64,000 nucleotides of DNA from Piper betle (GCA_033002965.1 JAURVB010004724.1:124001-188000), one strand, 5' to 3'. Counted from the first letter of the stretch, positions 22,156 to 33,812 are shown. Numbers and translations are program-made. Notes: a model not told the origin generated them from the letters alone.

Positions 22156-25005
22156 TCAGAAAAATTTCTTTGCTCGACAACTGGGTCTCCAAATCCATAT
22201 TTCTTTCATTTTACTTTTTAGATTTGGGTAGTAATGAGGGAATGACAATTTCGTCTCTACTCTCAGCTGTGACTTCTCTTTCTTAGCATCCTGCTTCTCT
22301 GGCGAGAAGATCGCATGATGTCTTCTTTTCCTTACATGATATGGAGGTGACCTTGTTCTTTTGTGATGCCTCATATTATTTGTTGAGTTGTTGGCTCCTC
22401 TTTTAAACCTTTTAGGAGTAGTGATTTCGATTGAAGCCCCCAACTTCTTGTCCAATGTCAAGTTGGATGGCGATCTTGATTTCTTTAGTAATACAAAGAA
22501 ATGAAGGTGAGAAGTTGATTTTGTGTTTGTGTTGAACTCCTCTTGCTCTTTGATTATATTTGTCAAGTCTTCATTGCTAGCGATTGTGATAGGGTACTTC
22601 AAGCTTTCACCTGGTAGCTGACACTTGATCATGAAAGGGTTGCTAGTAGAAAATGTACTCTTGATTCAGGCGACAAGACTTAAATAAGAACAATCACGAT
22701 CCACTGCAACAAGTCGTGTGTTTCCTCCAATGTAATGTCTCTTCCCTCCTTGGATCACTATCTTTCCGCCGTAACTGCAAATCAGGCGAAGTCTTGTTTT
22801 TCCATGTTGTGTTGAATTCTTCAAGTTGACTTCCTCTTGAGTTGAAGTTGTTTGGATAACAACCTGATCTTCTATCTTTTCTTTATTGAACTCTTTTCCT
22901 TCGCAAAGTCTCACACTTTGATTAGCTTGAACTTCAAACTTATGCAACGGTGGAGATGTAGAATATCCGTTCTTCACTTCTTGAGTGGAAACAGGTGGCA
23001 TTTCCAGGTCTTTGACCTTAACCATCGGGGCATCTATTTTCTCATTTTGTTTCTCTTTTCCTTTATGAGACTTCATCAGTGAACATAAGTGGCTCACTGT
23101 CATCACACTGGCAGCCAAAGCTTTGTACTTAATATCGACTTTGTCAAGCAACTCTTGGATGTTTTCCATCACGTCTCGACATTTCACTGTAGGATGACCT
23201 AACCTCTCGTGAATCAACAAAAATTTTCCTTCTTTTCATCTTTTGGCTTCGGAAAATTTTTCGGAGTCCATATTGTGATCTTTCCTTTGCACTTCAACAC
23301 GTCAAACCATCTCTCAGTATCTCTAATGTTGAAGGTGTAATCTTTAATATTTCTCCATTCACGCCGTTGTCGAGGCTCTAGAGGTGCATCCCTTGGATTT
23401 TCACTTTCATTCTTCATCTTCACTTGCCACTTATGATCCATGTGACCAAGCTCAGTGACTACATTGCTTGAGGCTCCTTTATTCATTGTTGAAGTCAAAA
23501 TTTTGTTTAGTTCCTCATATATCAGTACCCTTTCAAAGAGTTCTTCAAATGTACTGTATTGTGCACTACTTAAGAACCAAGCGGCTGATCTAGCATTCAT
23601 TGCACATATTTTCACAAGCTCCTTGATCTCCAGAGTCTCTTTCATTTGAGATGACAGACTTCTGAATCTCTTCACATATGTAGCAAATTCTTCACCTAAC
23701 TCTCTTTAACATTGCTTTAAATGCTCAATCTCTATTGGGATATCCATTACTGAAAATGAGTTGTGAATTGCTCGATGAGTTCTTCCCATGAACTGATCAA
23801 TCTTGGTGGATGATTGTTGAACCATCTTATTGCATTACCACTGAGAGAAGTCGGGAATTGTTGTAACTTTAGCTTTCCATTTGTCGAGATTGCTCCGTAC
23901 TCAATCTCAAAGATTGTGATGTGATCTTAAGGGTTGTCATCTCCATCAAACTTCATGAAGGCTAGGCACTTGTACTTCTTAGGAAAAACTTCTGTGTAGA
24001 CTTCATCAACTAATGGTCGAAGATTCTTTGTCGCTTCAGTTGATTCTTTATCTTTCTTTCCAATCAAAGTAGTGATAAGTGCGGCTTTTGCATCCATTTC
24101 TGCTTTCAACTCTTCATAACAAATGTCTGACATTGGGCTATTGACATGGTTGGCAATTGGGCTTGTGGTTGACTTGCTAGTAAATCTGTAGTAGGAACTG
24201 ACATTTGACTTATTGGCATTGTTGGCAGTGCAACTGGGATGGGTACCGTGGTGGCGATTGATGATGGGAACACCATGGAAAATAGTTGTTGGGAGTATGT
24301 AGAGTCATACCACTAGTATGGGTATGGCGGCTGGTAATACGATGGTTGTGGAAACCAAGTTGAGTGAGGAAACGAACCAGGCTCGCTCCTACTTGGTTGT
24401 GAAACTTAGAAGTGTTGTGCCCAAATCTGTTTGGGCGGTGAAGTTAACGTTGTAGATGTTTGGTGGGTGGACTCAGTACTTGAAATTAGAGACAAATTGT
24501 TGATTTCGTGAGGGATGCTGGCTTGATCCCTTAATGTTGTGGCAGTTATTTCTATAGCTGGGAGTGAGGTAGATACAATCGGATTTATAGAGGTTGAAGA
24601 TATCTGTCTAGCCTCCAAGGGTTGGTCCATTGTTGGACACTGCGTGGGATGGTCATCTTCTCTTCTCGACGAGCTCCCAGTTGCAACACTAGCCTGTTGC
24701 ATCTCGGCAAGCACTTGTTGCATCATACTCTCAATTCGCTGCATCCGCTCTTCACTTTGGTGGAATCTTTCTTCAATTGCTTGATTCTGTACTTGTCCTC
24801 CACTTAGCTGATTTGTTGCTGTCAAAAGCACTTGTCCAGCTTCTGATAGTTGGTTTATCTCTTCATTGCTTCTTGGACTTTGATCTTCCCATATCAGCAT
24901 GCTTCTGCTTGGAGTAATTCCTCCTTCATTTCTTTCATTCAACACTGCTTCGAGCTGTTGGATTCTTTCGCACACATTTCCCACTATCCGCTGACTTGTT
25001 TCCAT
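22156..25005 (-). pseudogene. Gag polyprotein with C-terminal PB1 domain, inactivated
   Basis: The minus-strand product reads in order. 24406-25005: N-terminal part with a heptad-like helix (CERIQQLEAVLNERNEGG) and a Q-rich helix. 23700-24133: capsid-type retrotransposon gag (KYKCLAFMKFDGDDNP, then degraded AIRWFNNHPP-like text). 23214-23675: rest of capsid. Near 23215: a knuckle of the Gypsy CxxHxxxxHxxxxC form (CLIHERLGHPTVKC) recovered across a 1-nt deletion. After a ~125-residue linker, 22480-22797 encodes a PB1 domain: LRLICSYGGKI, RHYIGGNTRLVAVDRD, then KCQLPGE and SNEDLTNIIKE, the OPCA-like acidic motif. A basic tail follows (KRFKRG, RHHKRTRSPP). An in-frame TGA at 22666-22668 splits PB1. 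There is no enzyme domain. Confidence 0.85.
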
Positions 25006-25152
25006 GTTTACTTCAAACTGTTGTCCTCCTTCAATTGATGTAGATGAATCATCCTCATTACCGCTCCTTTTGCCATGCCGCCTTCCTTGTCTCCGGTGTC
25101 ATTCCTTCTTACTCGCACAAATCTTCAAATGACACTGCTACCTTCTAGCTGG

Positions 25153-25170
25153 TCCCTGGTGGAGTCACCA
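25153..25170 (-). other. Primer-binding-site candidate
   Basis: The minus strand reads TGGTGACTCCACCAGGGA six bases after the end of the 5' LTR. It begins with TGG, complementary to the universal tRNA CCA end. I could not assign the tRNA. Confidence 0.6.
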
Positions 25171-25176
25171 TAAATT

Positions 25177-25636
25177 TGTTCGGGCGCAGGATTGCCCGCT
25201 CCCTACGGCGGTGGTGAGGTTGATTCCAGCACTTCTCCTGAACAAGGCTTCCTGACAAGTGGCAGGACTCAACCGTTCATGGCAGCAACATTGGTTTCAC
25301 CATTGGGGCTCCGGAAGGCAGCAAAAACTTCACAGAGAGAGATCAGCAAATTTTGGGAAAGCAGCAGCAATCGGCAGCAACTTTTCATGTCTCGGCGACG
25401 ACAATTAGCTGGGCAACATCTTCAAAGTCCTTTGTGGAAGCGGGACAGCAAGTGGCAACAACCGATAAAAGGCCTGGGCATTGGAGTATCATGCACGGTG
25501 ACATCATTGGATCTCCTCTACAAAATTCTTCATAGTGGTGAGCAATGAGACTCTAATGATATTTCCTCATGGTAGGACAATGCTCGTCTTCATCCATGCT
25601 CTGCTTTGGTTGATTCCCAACTTCCGATGGCGACAA
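25177..25636 (-). repeat. 5' LTR of the gag-PB1 element, interrupted
   Basis: About 460 bp match the inner part of the 3' LTR, beginning TGTTCGGGCGCAGG on the plus strand. The match stops exactly at GACAA (25632-25636), where a solo LTR is inserted. Past the insertion, 29811 resumes GACAACAACTTC, as expected from the other LTR, but then diverges, so the outer end is rearranged or lost. Confidence 0.82.
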
Positions 25637-28600
25637 TGTTAAGTGTTTAAAATATATAATATTTACCCATGTTTTTAATATGATTTTGTACTTCCCGGGT
25701 ATAAACATTATTAATTAAGTAATATTTTACTTTATTTTTTTAGTTAATTAATATTTTATTATATATGCTTAATTTTGATGTTTTAATGCAGAAAAGATGA
25801 ATAAATTAAGCTTTGGAATTGATTGGTTATGACACTTGGCGCCACCCAATGGCTACAATGTATGGTGTTCAATGGAGTCGAACAGTTGGAAACTTGAAGG
25901 GACATTATAATTAATTAGACTACGTCGATTTGTGAACACCCTCTTCGAATTCTTGTATCTCCACTTCTATATAAAGGGGTGGTCATTTGTTATTGATCAC
26001 ATCTCAACTCTTGGTTTAGGAGTTTAGTAATAGAAGTAGTTTTAGTTTTTGTAATCCTTTCTCTTTCATAATAAAAATTAATTTCTTTTTTATATTGTTT
26101 TCTATTTTTATTATGGAGTAGTTTTATATTTCGTTCTAGAGAAGAATGGAACTTAACATGATTTAATTGAATTCATTTCAAGCTCTTACTCTTTTATTCA
26201 ATCGAATCGTTTGAATTATCATGTTCTAAATGCTAAGAATAGATTGATCATGTAACACCCCAAATCCGGTTCACGCTCGTGAACCGAACCGGCATGTTAC
26301 AGGCCCCGGTTAGGTCGGCTAACCCGAACCTAACTCATGTGGATCCAATCTCGGCGTCTTAAGATGAAGATACGATCCATCATGAATGAATAAATACGCA
26401 AAATCCTAACATGGTACTACATGAATGACAAGCAATTCAAAATACACACCAATACAATTACGATCAAAATTCTGAAATAAAACAGACAGGGGTCTCCCCT
26501 AAAAGTGCGATTAGGGTCCACCCTGTCAAAATAATATATACAAGTATATAAGCATATATCAACAATTTCATTACACACAATCTGATATACTATAAGCTCA
26601 TTCTGGAACTTGGGTCCTAACCCATCATACTTTTGCTGCGCTACTCTGATCATTTCATTTCATGTCATTGTCATGCATCAAACATTTAATCATGTCATTC
26701 ACAAAATAATAACATAATAATACAATATTAAACATTCAGAAATCTAACATGTGTGTGCACAAGACCTCATTGCTCCTCCGTCCAAGCTGGCTCATCCATC
26801 TCGTGCTTATCACCTACATATATATAAGAAAAACGTCAGTAACAAGCGTTACTGGTCCGGAAAATAAAATAACTATAACAAACTGGCTATGAGAGCAAAC
26901 TCTCATCTGAAAGAAAACCATATACTTCCTCAAGAACACTCTGAAGGGCACTACTGAGGAGCCACTGGGCTGCAGACCCGGTAGCATCCCGAACTTACTG
27001 CTCTGCTGCTGGTACTGTGCTACTCTCAGCACTTCTTTTTCAGTACTTCTCGTGAAACTTTATCCTAAGCCCTCTCCTTACCTCCATATTTCTCCTGGCC
27101 TTGAGCACGAAGGCCGAGTACTCTCAGGCAGTCGCCTTTAGTACCCTTTGAACCACAAGTCCGGACATGCGCTGTACTAAACAGTACCCGTAAACCTCCA
27201 CGTTCTCCGGGTGTGAGGAACTCAAACGCGGAGTTGTCAGGATCCCTCGGGAATGGAACAGTCCGCTGGCACTAATCCAGAGCCCGCTTTGACTGTCACG
27301 GCATCCTCTGCATGGTACGTGCAGTCGGTTTCTCCATCTCTCGTCTCACTGAAAACTCGATAAAACTATATATATAGGCCTGGGAAGGGATTCATATAAT
27401 AGGCCCGAAGGCAACTTGTGGTGGATCTTGTTTTCGAAATCATCCTCGAGGGATCTCATCCTCGAGGGGTTATTAATCCGGAAATATTCGATTAAATGGC
27501 CCGAGTTAAGTGGGATCCGATAAAACGCCACTTAACCCGCCCTGCAATAATAAAATAAACATACAATGGAAGAGCGTAAAACAAGACGAGTCCTAAACGG
27601 ACCTGGTAGAAGCTCCAAGCGTGTCATCGCGCCTAGGCGGCGAGCTCCTACTCCGTACCTACACATCAAAACTAAATACTAACGCCCGCTAACTAAATGA
27701 TGCATCAAACTCAATAACATCAAAATCACAATGCAAGCATCCATCAACATAACAATCAGAAAATCATAAAAATTAATTAATCCTAACTCATCCTATTCAT
27801 ACTAATTTTATTACGTGTCTATAACTTATGCCGTGGTCACTTATCATGCTCTGACCTGATCTACTTCATTACATCACTGATCCTTCATTCACACTTAATC
27901 TCATCATGTAACTTATCATTTCATCCCTAATTAGTCATTAATCACATCATACACCTGTTTACTTCATTCATAATCTTAACATTCATCATAATAATTAATC
28001 AACCCTAGCATGCTATGCTAACAATTATCATCAATTTTAAATAATCAAATCGGAGGTAATTATACCTCACGTCGTCGGCAATCGGCGACGGCTAGGGTTC
28101 CGTCGCGCATCTCGGAGCTCGAATTCGGCGCTCCTCGGCGTCCGATGTTCGATCGAGTCCAACTGGGTGAGCTCCGCGGAAGATCCGGTGAATTCCAGCG
28201 AATTCCAGAAATTCCAATTTTCCGGTGGTTTTCCGACAGGTACTGGCGGTTTTCCGGCGGCTTCCGGTGGTTTTCCGACGACAATCGCCGGCGGCGTCTA
28301 CTGGTCGGAAAGGGGTCGTGTTGGGTACCCTCGGAACCGGCTCGGCGAGCCCGACTCATCTATGACCTCAGTGTGGCCAATGGAGGCGGCGGCTCGCCGG
28401 AAAACGGCAAAACAGAGGCCGGCCGTGGTGGTTGCTAGATCCGGCCGGCCACGGCGGCAACGGCCTCCGCTCCGGTCAGGAAGCGTCACTGGGTGGTCGA
28501 CGGTGCTGAGGCGACCACCTGATCGTGGTGGCGATGCTCGCCGGCGGCGGAATCGGCGACGCGACCGCAACGCGGCCGCGGCGTCGCGGCGTGGTTTCCT

Positions 28601-29810
28601 CGCGTCGCGGCGGTCCGATGGGGGCCGGACCTGGTCGGGGCGGCAGGGCGACGCCGTGGCCGGGCTGGGCGGCGTCGATCGGCGGCCAGGCGGCGCCGGC
28701 CGTGGCGGCGGTGGCGCGCGAACAGGGGCGGCGCGGCGAGGGTTTGGGCGTGGGGGAGAAAAGTCGGGGTGAAAAATTAGTTGGGTGGCAAACTCGTAAA
28801 TAATACTTGACTCGTCTCCGGCTCGAGTCAAGTATCATAACTAACTCGTATTAAATCCTAAAAAATTCATAAAAATCGGGAAAAATCCCGTAAAATCAAA
28901 CAACACCAAAAAAATTATAATGATATGCTCTAGAACTATCAACCCACCCAAACTGCCCGAACGCGTCCTAACGCGGTAAACGGCCTAATACTAATTCTAC
29001 GATCCACTATATATAAAAATAAAAAAAAATGAACTGGCATACTCTCATATATCTGATAACTCATTCTGTTCTGCTGTGTTCATGACGTTATCATCATATA
29101 CTTGGGTACGCATGACCCTCATAGCTCATACACGCGACCGGCGTCGGCTCGGTACACGTGTCCTGAAACTGACTCAACTCGAAAAAAATAACGGTCGACC
29201 CGACCGGTTCTGAATATAAAACCCTAACTCGAATCGTGGGTTTTACAGATCACCTATTTCTTAGATCATGAGGTTTATTTCTTAGATCATGAGGTTTAAT
29301 TAGATTTCAGGAGAATTAATTAGATTAGTCATTGATAATTCATCATATGACGAGTCTTTTGACTTGTTTGTCGTTGTGGTCGGAAGATACACAACACTGT
29401 ATGCGATTGTAAGGCAATTCTTAATGCATTATTTTGTTGATTAATCAATTATCACTGGGAGGTAGAAATTGAGGCAAAATAATAGAAGCATGAAGAGAGC
29501 GGGAGCCACCATGTCATATAATTATCCTAGATCGACAATCCGAGGGAATAAAAGATAAGAGTAAGATTCGATGAAGATTAAATTCATGTTAAGGGAAATT
29601 CGACTCTAGAACGAGTTTTATAATTTTAACGTCTTCTTTTATTTAAAGTTATTTAGATTTAGTTAAGTTAATTATTTTATTTTGCTCTTAATTTTATTTT
29701 CTTTAATTAATTATAGGAAATTCATCTCTCTGTGGGACGATACTTGATTTTATCATTATATTACTTGTTTCGACCATGTATACTTGCATGTCATTGAAAA
29801 TATTCGAACA
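25637..29810 (+). mobile_element. Solo LTR with 5-bp target-site duplication, split by a second LTR
   Basis: It begins TGTTAAGTG and ends TATTCGAACA, flanked by GACAA on both sides (25632-25636 and 29811-29815). Without the inner insertion the LTR is about 1.17 kb. A TATA-like TATATAAAGG at about 25971 and an AATAAAA near 26070 give plus orientation. CTCTGTGGGACGATACTTG near the right end is typical of plant Gypsy LTRs. No coding sequence or second LTR is present, so this is a recombined solo LTR. Confidence 0.85.
26251..29247. mobile_element. Solo LTR of a ~3-kb LTR family, copy A
   Basis: The ends are TGTAACACCC and GGTTTTACA, with a perfect GATCA duplication on each side (26246-26250 and 29248-29252). 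It is 2997 bp long and related along its length to copies at 30792-34353 (inverted), 51183-56950 (inverted) and 53034-55895 (direct). It contains a GC-rich core (about 28060-28800) with long open frames on both strands that look like composition artefacts. TG/CA ends, 5-bp duplications and absence of enzymes point to solo LTRs of a long-LTR Gypsy group such as Del/Tekay; the group name is inference. Confidence 0.82.
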
Positions 29811-30791
29811 GACAACAACTTCAGCAAACAGACAACAACTTCAGCAAAAGGACTTGGACTTTTGTTGATAGATCTTGACAGCAGCAGCTCCCGGCTTCTC
29901 CCCTTTTGAAAAAATGACTAAGCTTGTCAGTTTGTACTAATTGGGTCAAATTACTACAAGAATAAAAATGATTTTTGAATTTTGGATTCATGCTCAATTT
30001 GGATCAATTGATTATAAAGATAGACCTTTTTATTATAATAGTAATTAGTTTTATTGGTTTGTACTAAGTAGGTTAGGTTGTTACACTGTGAGGCTATATC
30101 TAACAGGCAATAACCATAAAAACAAAAGGGGATAGAAAAGGGTTTTAGTGTCATGCTCAATTTGGACAATCTGATCATAAAGATGGCTCAAATCCTCTTC
30201 TAATATTGTTTTTTAAATAAATCGTCTTTAAATGGCTAGATCGGATGACCACTAAAGGCAAGTTCCGCCACCCGTAGTCAAAAGAGGTGTAGAGTCCAAG
30301 ATTTTTTATAAAAATTATTTGAGAGGCTCTAATTTAGCCAATCTTTACGATTAAGGGTTTATATTAAAATAACAACTGCAGAGGGTCATGGGTTAAAATC
30401 TTACTAGCCTCAATTTCTTAAAAAAATAAAAATAAAAATACCATTTACAGTAAAAAGTCGCAGGCCCATTAACCTCAACTTCTCCCTACTAATGAGAATC
30501 TATTTAATTGTCTTGAAAGTATTATAATAAAAAATCAAATAATTATAATATATATTTCCATTGAAATAAAATATATCTTTAAAGTCAATCATAGTGTATA
30601 TTTAAAATATTAAATTATTACAGTCTATCTCATTATTTAATGAGATTTTATATATAAAATTAAATTTTATCCGATTTAGGTAGCGCATTGTGTGACATCA
30701 TACCTAGTTTTAATAAAAATAGACTTACCCTTCTTTTTCAAAAAAAATCAAACTAAAAGCTAATTTTGTCCTACAAATTAAGCTCATGTTT
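29811..30791. other. No supported gene
   Basis: A sentence-like stretch TCATGCTCAATTTGGA...TGATCATAAAGAT occurs twice (about 29988 and 30152). Positions 30560-30720 resemble 62790-62920 (shared ATTATTTAATGAG.TTTTAT). These are probably old repeats. I see no gene. Confidence 0.4.
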
Positions 30792-31489
30792 TGTAAAACC
30801 TAGCTTCGGTTAGGGTTTTACCTACCCAATTCGGGCCAGTCTCGAATCGGTTTGAGCAAGCTCGAGCCAGACCAATTTTCAGATCATGAATATGGGGCTA
30901 ATATGGTCGTATGGGCATGTATGGTAATTGAGTATGCCCAACATGTAGATAATAGCTTCAATTATGCTAGAAGGTGAGTTATCAATATATACATAAGGTA
31001 TACAAATGTTTTTATAGGTTAGCTAGGGTTGTAGGCCTAGATTTAGGCTGTCTCGATATGAGCTTTTCATCCATATGTATATTGCATATACTCATATGTG
31101 GACCCCACTACACCACTAGTTGGGGGACGTTCAGATTGTGCCACTTGGCAAGATCAGAGCTATCCACGTTAGCCCTAGCTTCCACCCAATTATTTTTTAG
31201 AGATTTATCATGATTCCGAATTTTTCACCCTAGCATCGCTGCCATTTTGGCGAGCCATTTTTCGGTGCCGACAAGCCACCTCTAGCCGATTCGGCCACCC
31301 AAACAAGTTACCTTCATCAAGATCTTCATTTTCATCGAGATCTTCATTTTGAGACCATCCATGACCACCGTCATAGCCGCGATCGCTGCCAGCAATGCCG
31401 CCGCACCCAACTGCTATTCCACCCTTTCTTGCTATTTGTCAGCCAGCAAGCGGCCAGACTTGACCGATCACCACCACTACCATGATCCT

Positions 31490-32202
31490 TGTAATGACCT
31501 GGCTTAAAGTGTAAACTAATGGACTAAGTTATCTTTTCAAAAGTGGTTAACTAAGTTAAAGACCTATAGTTCATTCTCACTTATAAAGAAAATCTTACCC
31601 CTACTTATAAATAGTGGACTAAGTTATCTTTTTAAAAGTGGTTAACTAAGTTAAAGACCTATAGTTCATTCTCACTTATAAAGAAGATCTTACCCCTACT
31701 TATAAACAGTGGACTAAGTTATCTTTTCAAAAGTGGTTAACTAAGTTAAAGATCTATAATTCATTCTCACTTATAAAAAGGATCTTCTTTTCAAAAGTGG
31801 TTAACTAAGTTAAAGATCTATAATTCATTCTCACTTATAAAGAGGATCTTACCCCAGTAGGTATTAAATATGGGAATAAATTGAGGGATCTCACAATCTA
31901 CCCACCTTAGGAAATTTTGTCCCTGAAATTCCTACATTTGGCCCGTTGCTATCCCCAGCCCATCCTTCTCTAACCCGTGTCGGCAACTTAGCTAACGTCC
32001 CTAGTCCAGTCCATCATCTAACACAGAACCAGATTAGCTCTAATACCATTTGTAACAACCTGGCCCAAAGTGTAACATAATGGGCTAACTCGTCTCTTCA
32101 AAAGTGGTTAACCAAGTTAAATATCTATATTTCATTCCCACTTATAAATACGATCTTACCCTAGTACGTATTAAATGTGGGACTAAGTTGAGGGATCTCA
32201 CA
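31490..32202 (-). mobile_element. TRIM: terminal-repeat retrotransposon in miniature
   Basis: Two LTRs, 31490-31895 and 32051-32202, flank only about 155 bp. The minus strand reads LTR, then TGGTATTAGAGC (32037-32048), a near-perfect tRNA-Met primer-binding site, then a short interior ending in AAGGTGGGTAGAT as polypurine tract. A perfect ATCCT duplication flanks it (31485-31489 and 32203-32207). It has no coding capacity. The LTRs differ in length (406 vs 152 bp) because the left one contains a 95-bp tandem array. Confidence 0.9.
31521..31862. repeat. 95-bp tandem array inside the TRIM 3' LTR
   Basis: Units begin GGACTAAGTTATCTTTTCAA at 31521, 31616 and 31711, with a fourth truncated unit near 31778. 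The other LTR has a single unit at 32083-32165. Confidence 0.9.
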
Positions 32203-32839
32203 ATCCTTGTCACCTTGGCCATTGATCTTGACTAGCAACAACCACAGCCTATTCACCATCGGTGTTTTTAGCGACGGGTGCCACCTAGTCAGACTTGGTT
32301 GCCCGTGTTCGCATCCACCAACCCACGTTCGCATCCTCCAGCCAACGTTCATGTCCACCAGCCTGCATTCGCATACAACTAGCCGGCCCAGCACTATTGC
32401 CTGACTTGGCTGAGTCAACTCACTTCGGTTGACTCAGTTGCCGTTCTTGGCCCGATTTTAGCCAGTTTTCAACTATTTTCGGTAATTCGAGAACCCCTAC
32501 ATTAGTTCATATGCATATTCATCTTATTTCGTATATTTTAATATTATGAGTGTTTATATATTTATTTATTTATTCACTATTGTTTATTTCTTTTTATTTC
32601 TATGTTTGTTATATATGATGGATGCTTTTGTGATTGTTTGTTATTATTATTGATTTTTTTACTTATTAATATTAATCTTATTCATGTTTACTAAATTGTA
32701 TTTATTTATTTATTTATCTATTAGTTCATTACATGTATGTTATTATTTAATTGTATTTAATTACGTATTCTGTGTTGGATGACTATGATATTATTATTAT
32801 TCATGATTAATTAATATTATTTATTTATTCATTTATTTT

Positions 32840-32855
32840 CCGAATGATTATGTAT

Positions 32856-32886
<31 letters not shown>

Positions 32887-32890
32887 TATG
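32840..32890. repeat. TTTA microsatellite
   Basis: About nine consecutive TTTA units occur inside LTR copy D. Related but looser TTTA-rich sequence is in the matching part of copy E (56360-56640). Confidence 0.9.
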
Positions 32891-33812
32891 GTTACTAACA
32901 TGAGTATTATGAGATATTTACTCTTGTTAATCATGTATTTATATAATATAATGATATTATTATTTTATGATTAGAGTATTATTATTTTCATGTATGTATT
33001 ATGTATCTATTTATTCATGAATGTATTTGTTTATTTATTTATTATTTTTATTAGTTATTTCCTTTATTATGTCTCGATTTGTGTGTTGTATGTTTAGTTG
33101 TAGGTTTATTTAGCAATCTTCTTTATTAGGATATATTAATAATGTGAGCACACACCACAAGTATACATCATATAAAGATATCAATATTTTACTTAGCAGT
33201 GGGCTTCGATGTAAATTTTGGAGTTCGAGCTCGCCGTAGAGGAGATGTCACGCTTGGAGCTTGGACCATAGGTCCGTTATGATTCTTCTCACTATTTATC
33301 GCTATATTCTATTACTGATTTGATTTCTGGATCACAGGATGTGGTAAATGGTTCTTTTATCAGACCCCACTTAACACGGGTCATTTAGACGTATTTTACT
33401 TCCGTGATTAATAACCCTCGAGGATGAGACCCCTTGAATCTGATTTCGAAAACAAGATCCATCGCAAGTTGCTTTCAGGTCTATTATATAAATCTCTTGC
33501 TAGACCTATATATGTTTTTCTCGAGTTTTTTAGTGAGATGTGAGACAGGGGAAACCAAGAACCGCGTCTTGAGATAGGGCGCGTGTTAGTCGAGGTTCTA
33601 GATTTGGTGAGCGTTCATTCCATTCCTGAGCGATCCTGATAACTCCACCTTTGAGTTCCTCAAACCTAGAGAAATGTGGAGGATTACGAGTATTGCAATG
33701 CAGCGTATGTCTAGACTTGTAGTTTCAAAGGGTACTGAAAGAGCAAGGGATATTTTTTAAAGTTAACAAAGCATGAGATGAGTAAGAAAGGGGACGCTGT
33801 TGTGGTAGTCGA

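Larger units (their letters stand above)
21373..25636 (-). mobile_element. Gag-only LTR retrotransposon (TR-GAG type) carrying a PB1 domain
   Basis: Two direct repeats in LTR position (21373-22004 and 25177-25636, the second interrupted) flank a primer-binding-site-like sequence, one gag-type coding region and a polypurine tract, all on the minus strand. No protease, reverse transcriptase or integrase is present, so the element would need enzymes supplied in trans. Its structure fits the non-autonomous class described in plants as terminal-repeat retrotransposons with a GAG domain. The 5' LTR is split by a nested insertion at 25637. The coding region has several stops and a frameshift, so this copy is dead. 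Confidence 0.85.

Noticed and set aside
28060..28838. Long open frames on both strands (up to 201 codons)
   Set aside because: They lie in the GC-rich core of an LTR, are open in several phases at once, are rich in Arg/Pro/Gly, and show no domain.
31521..31862. CRISPR-like array
   Set aside because: The repeats are directly adjacent 95-bp tandem units inside a plant TRIM LTR, without spacers.
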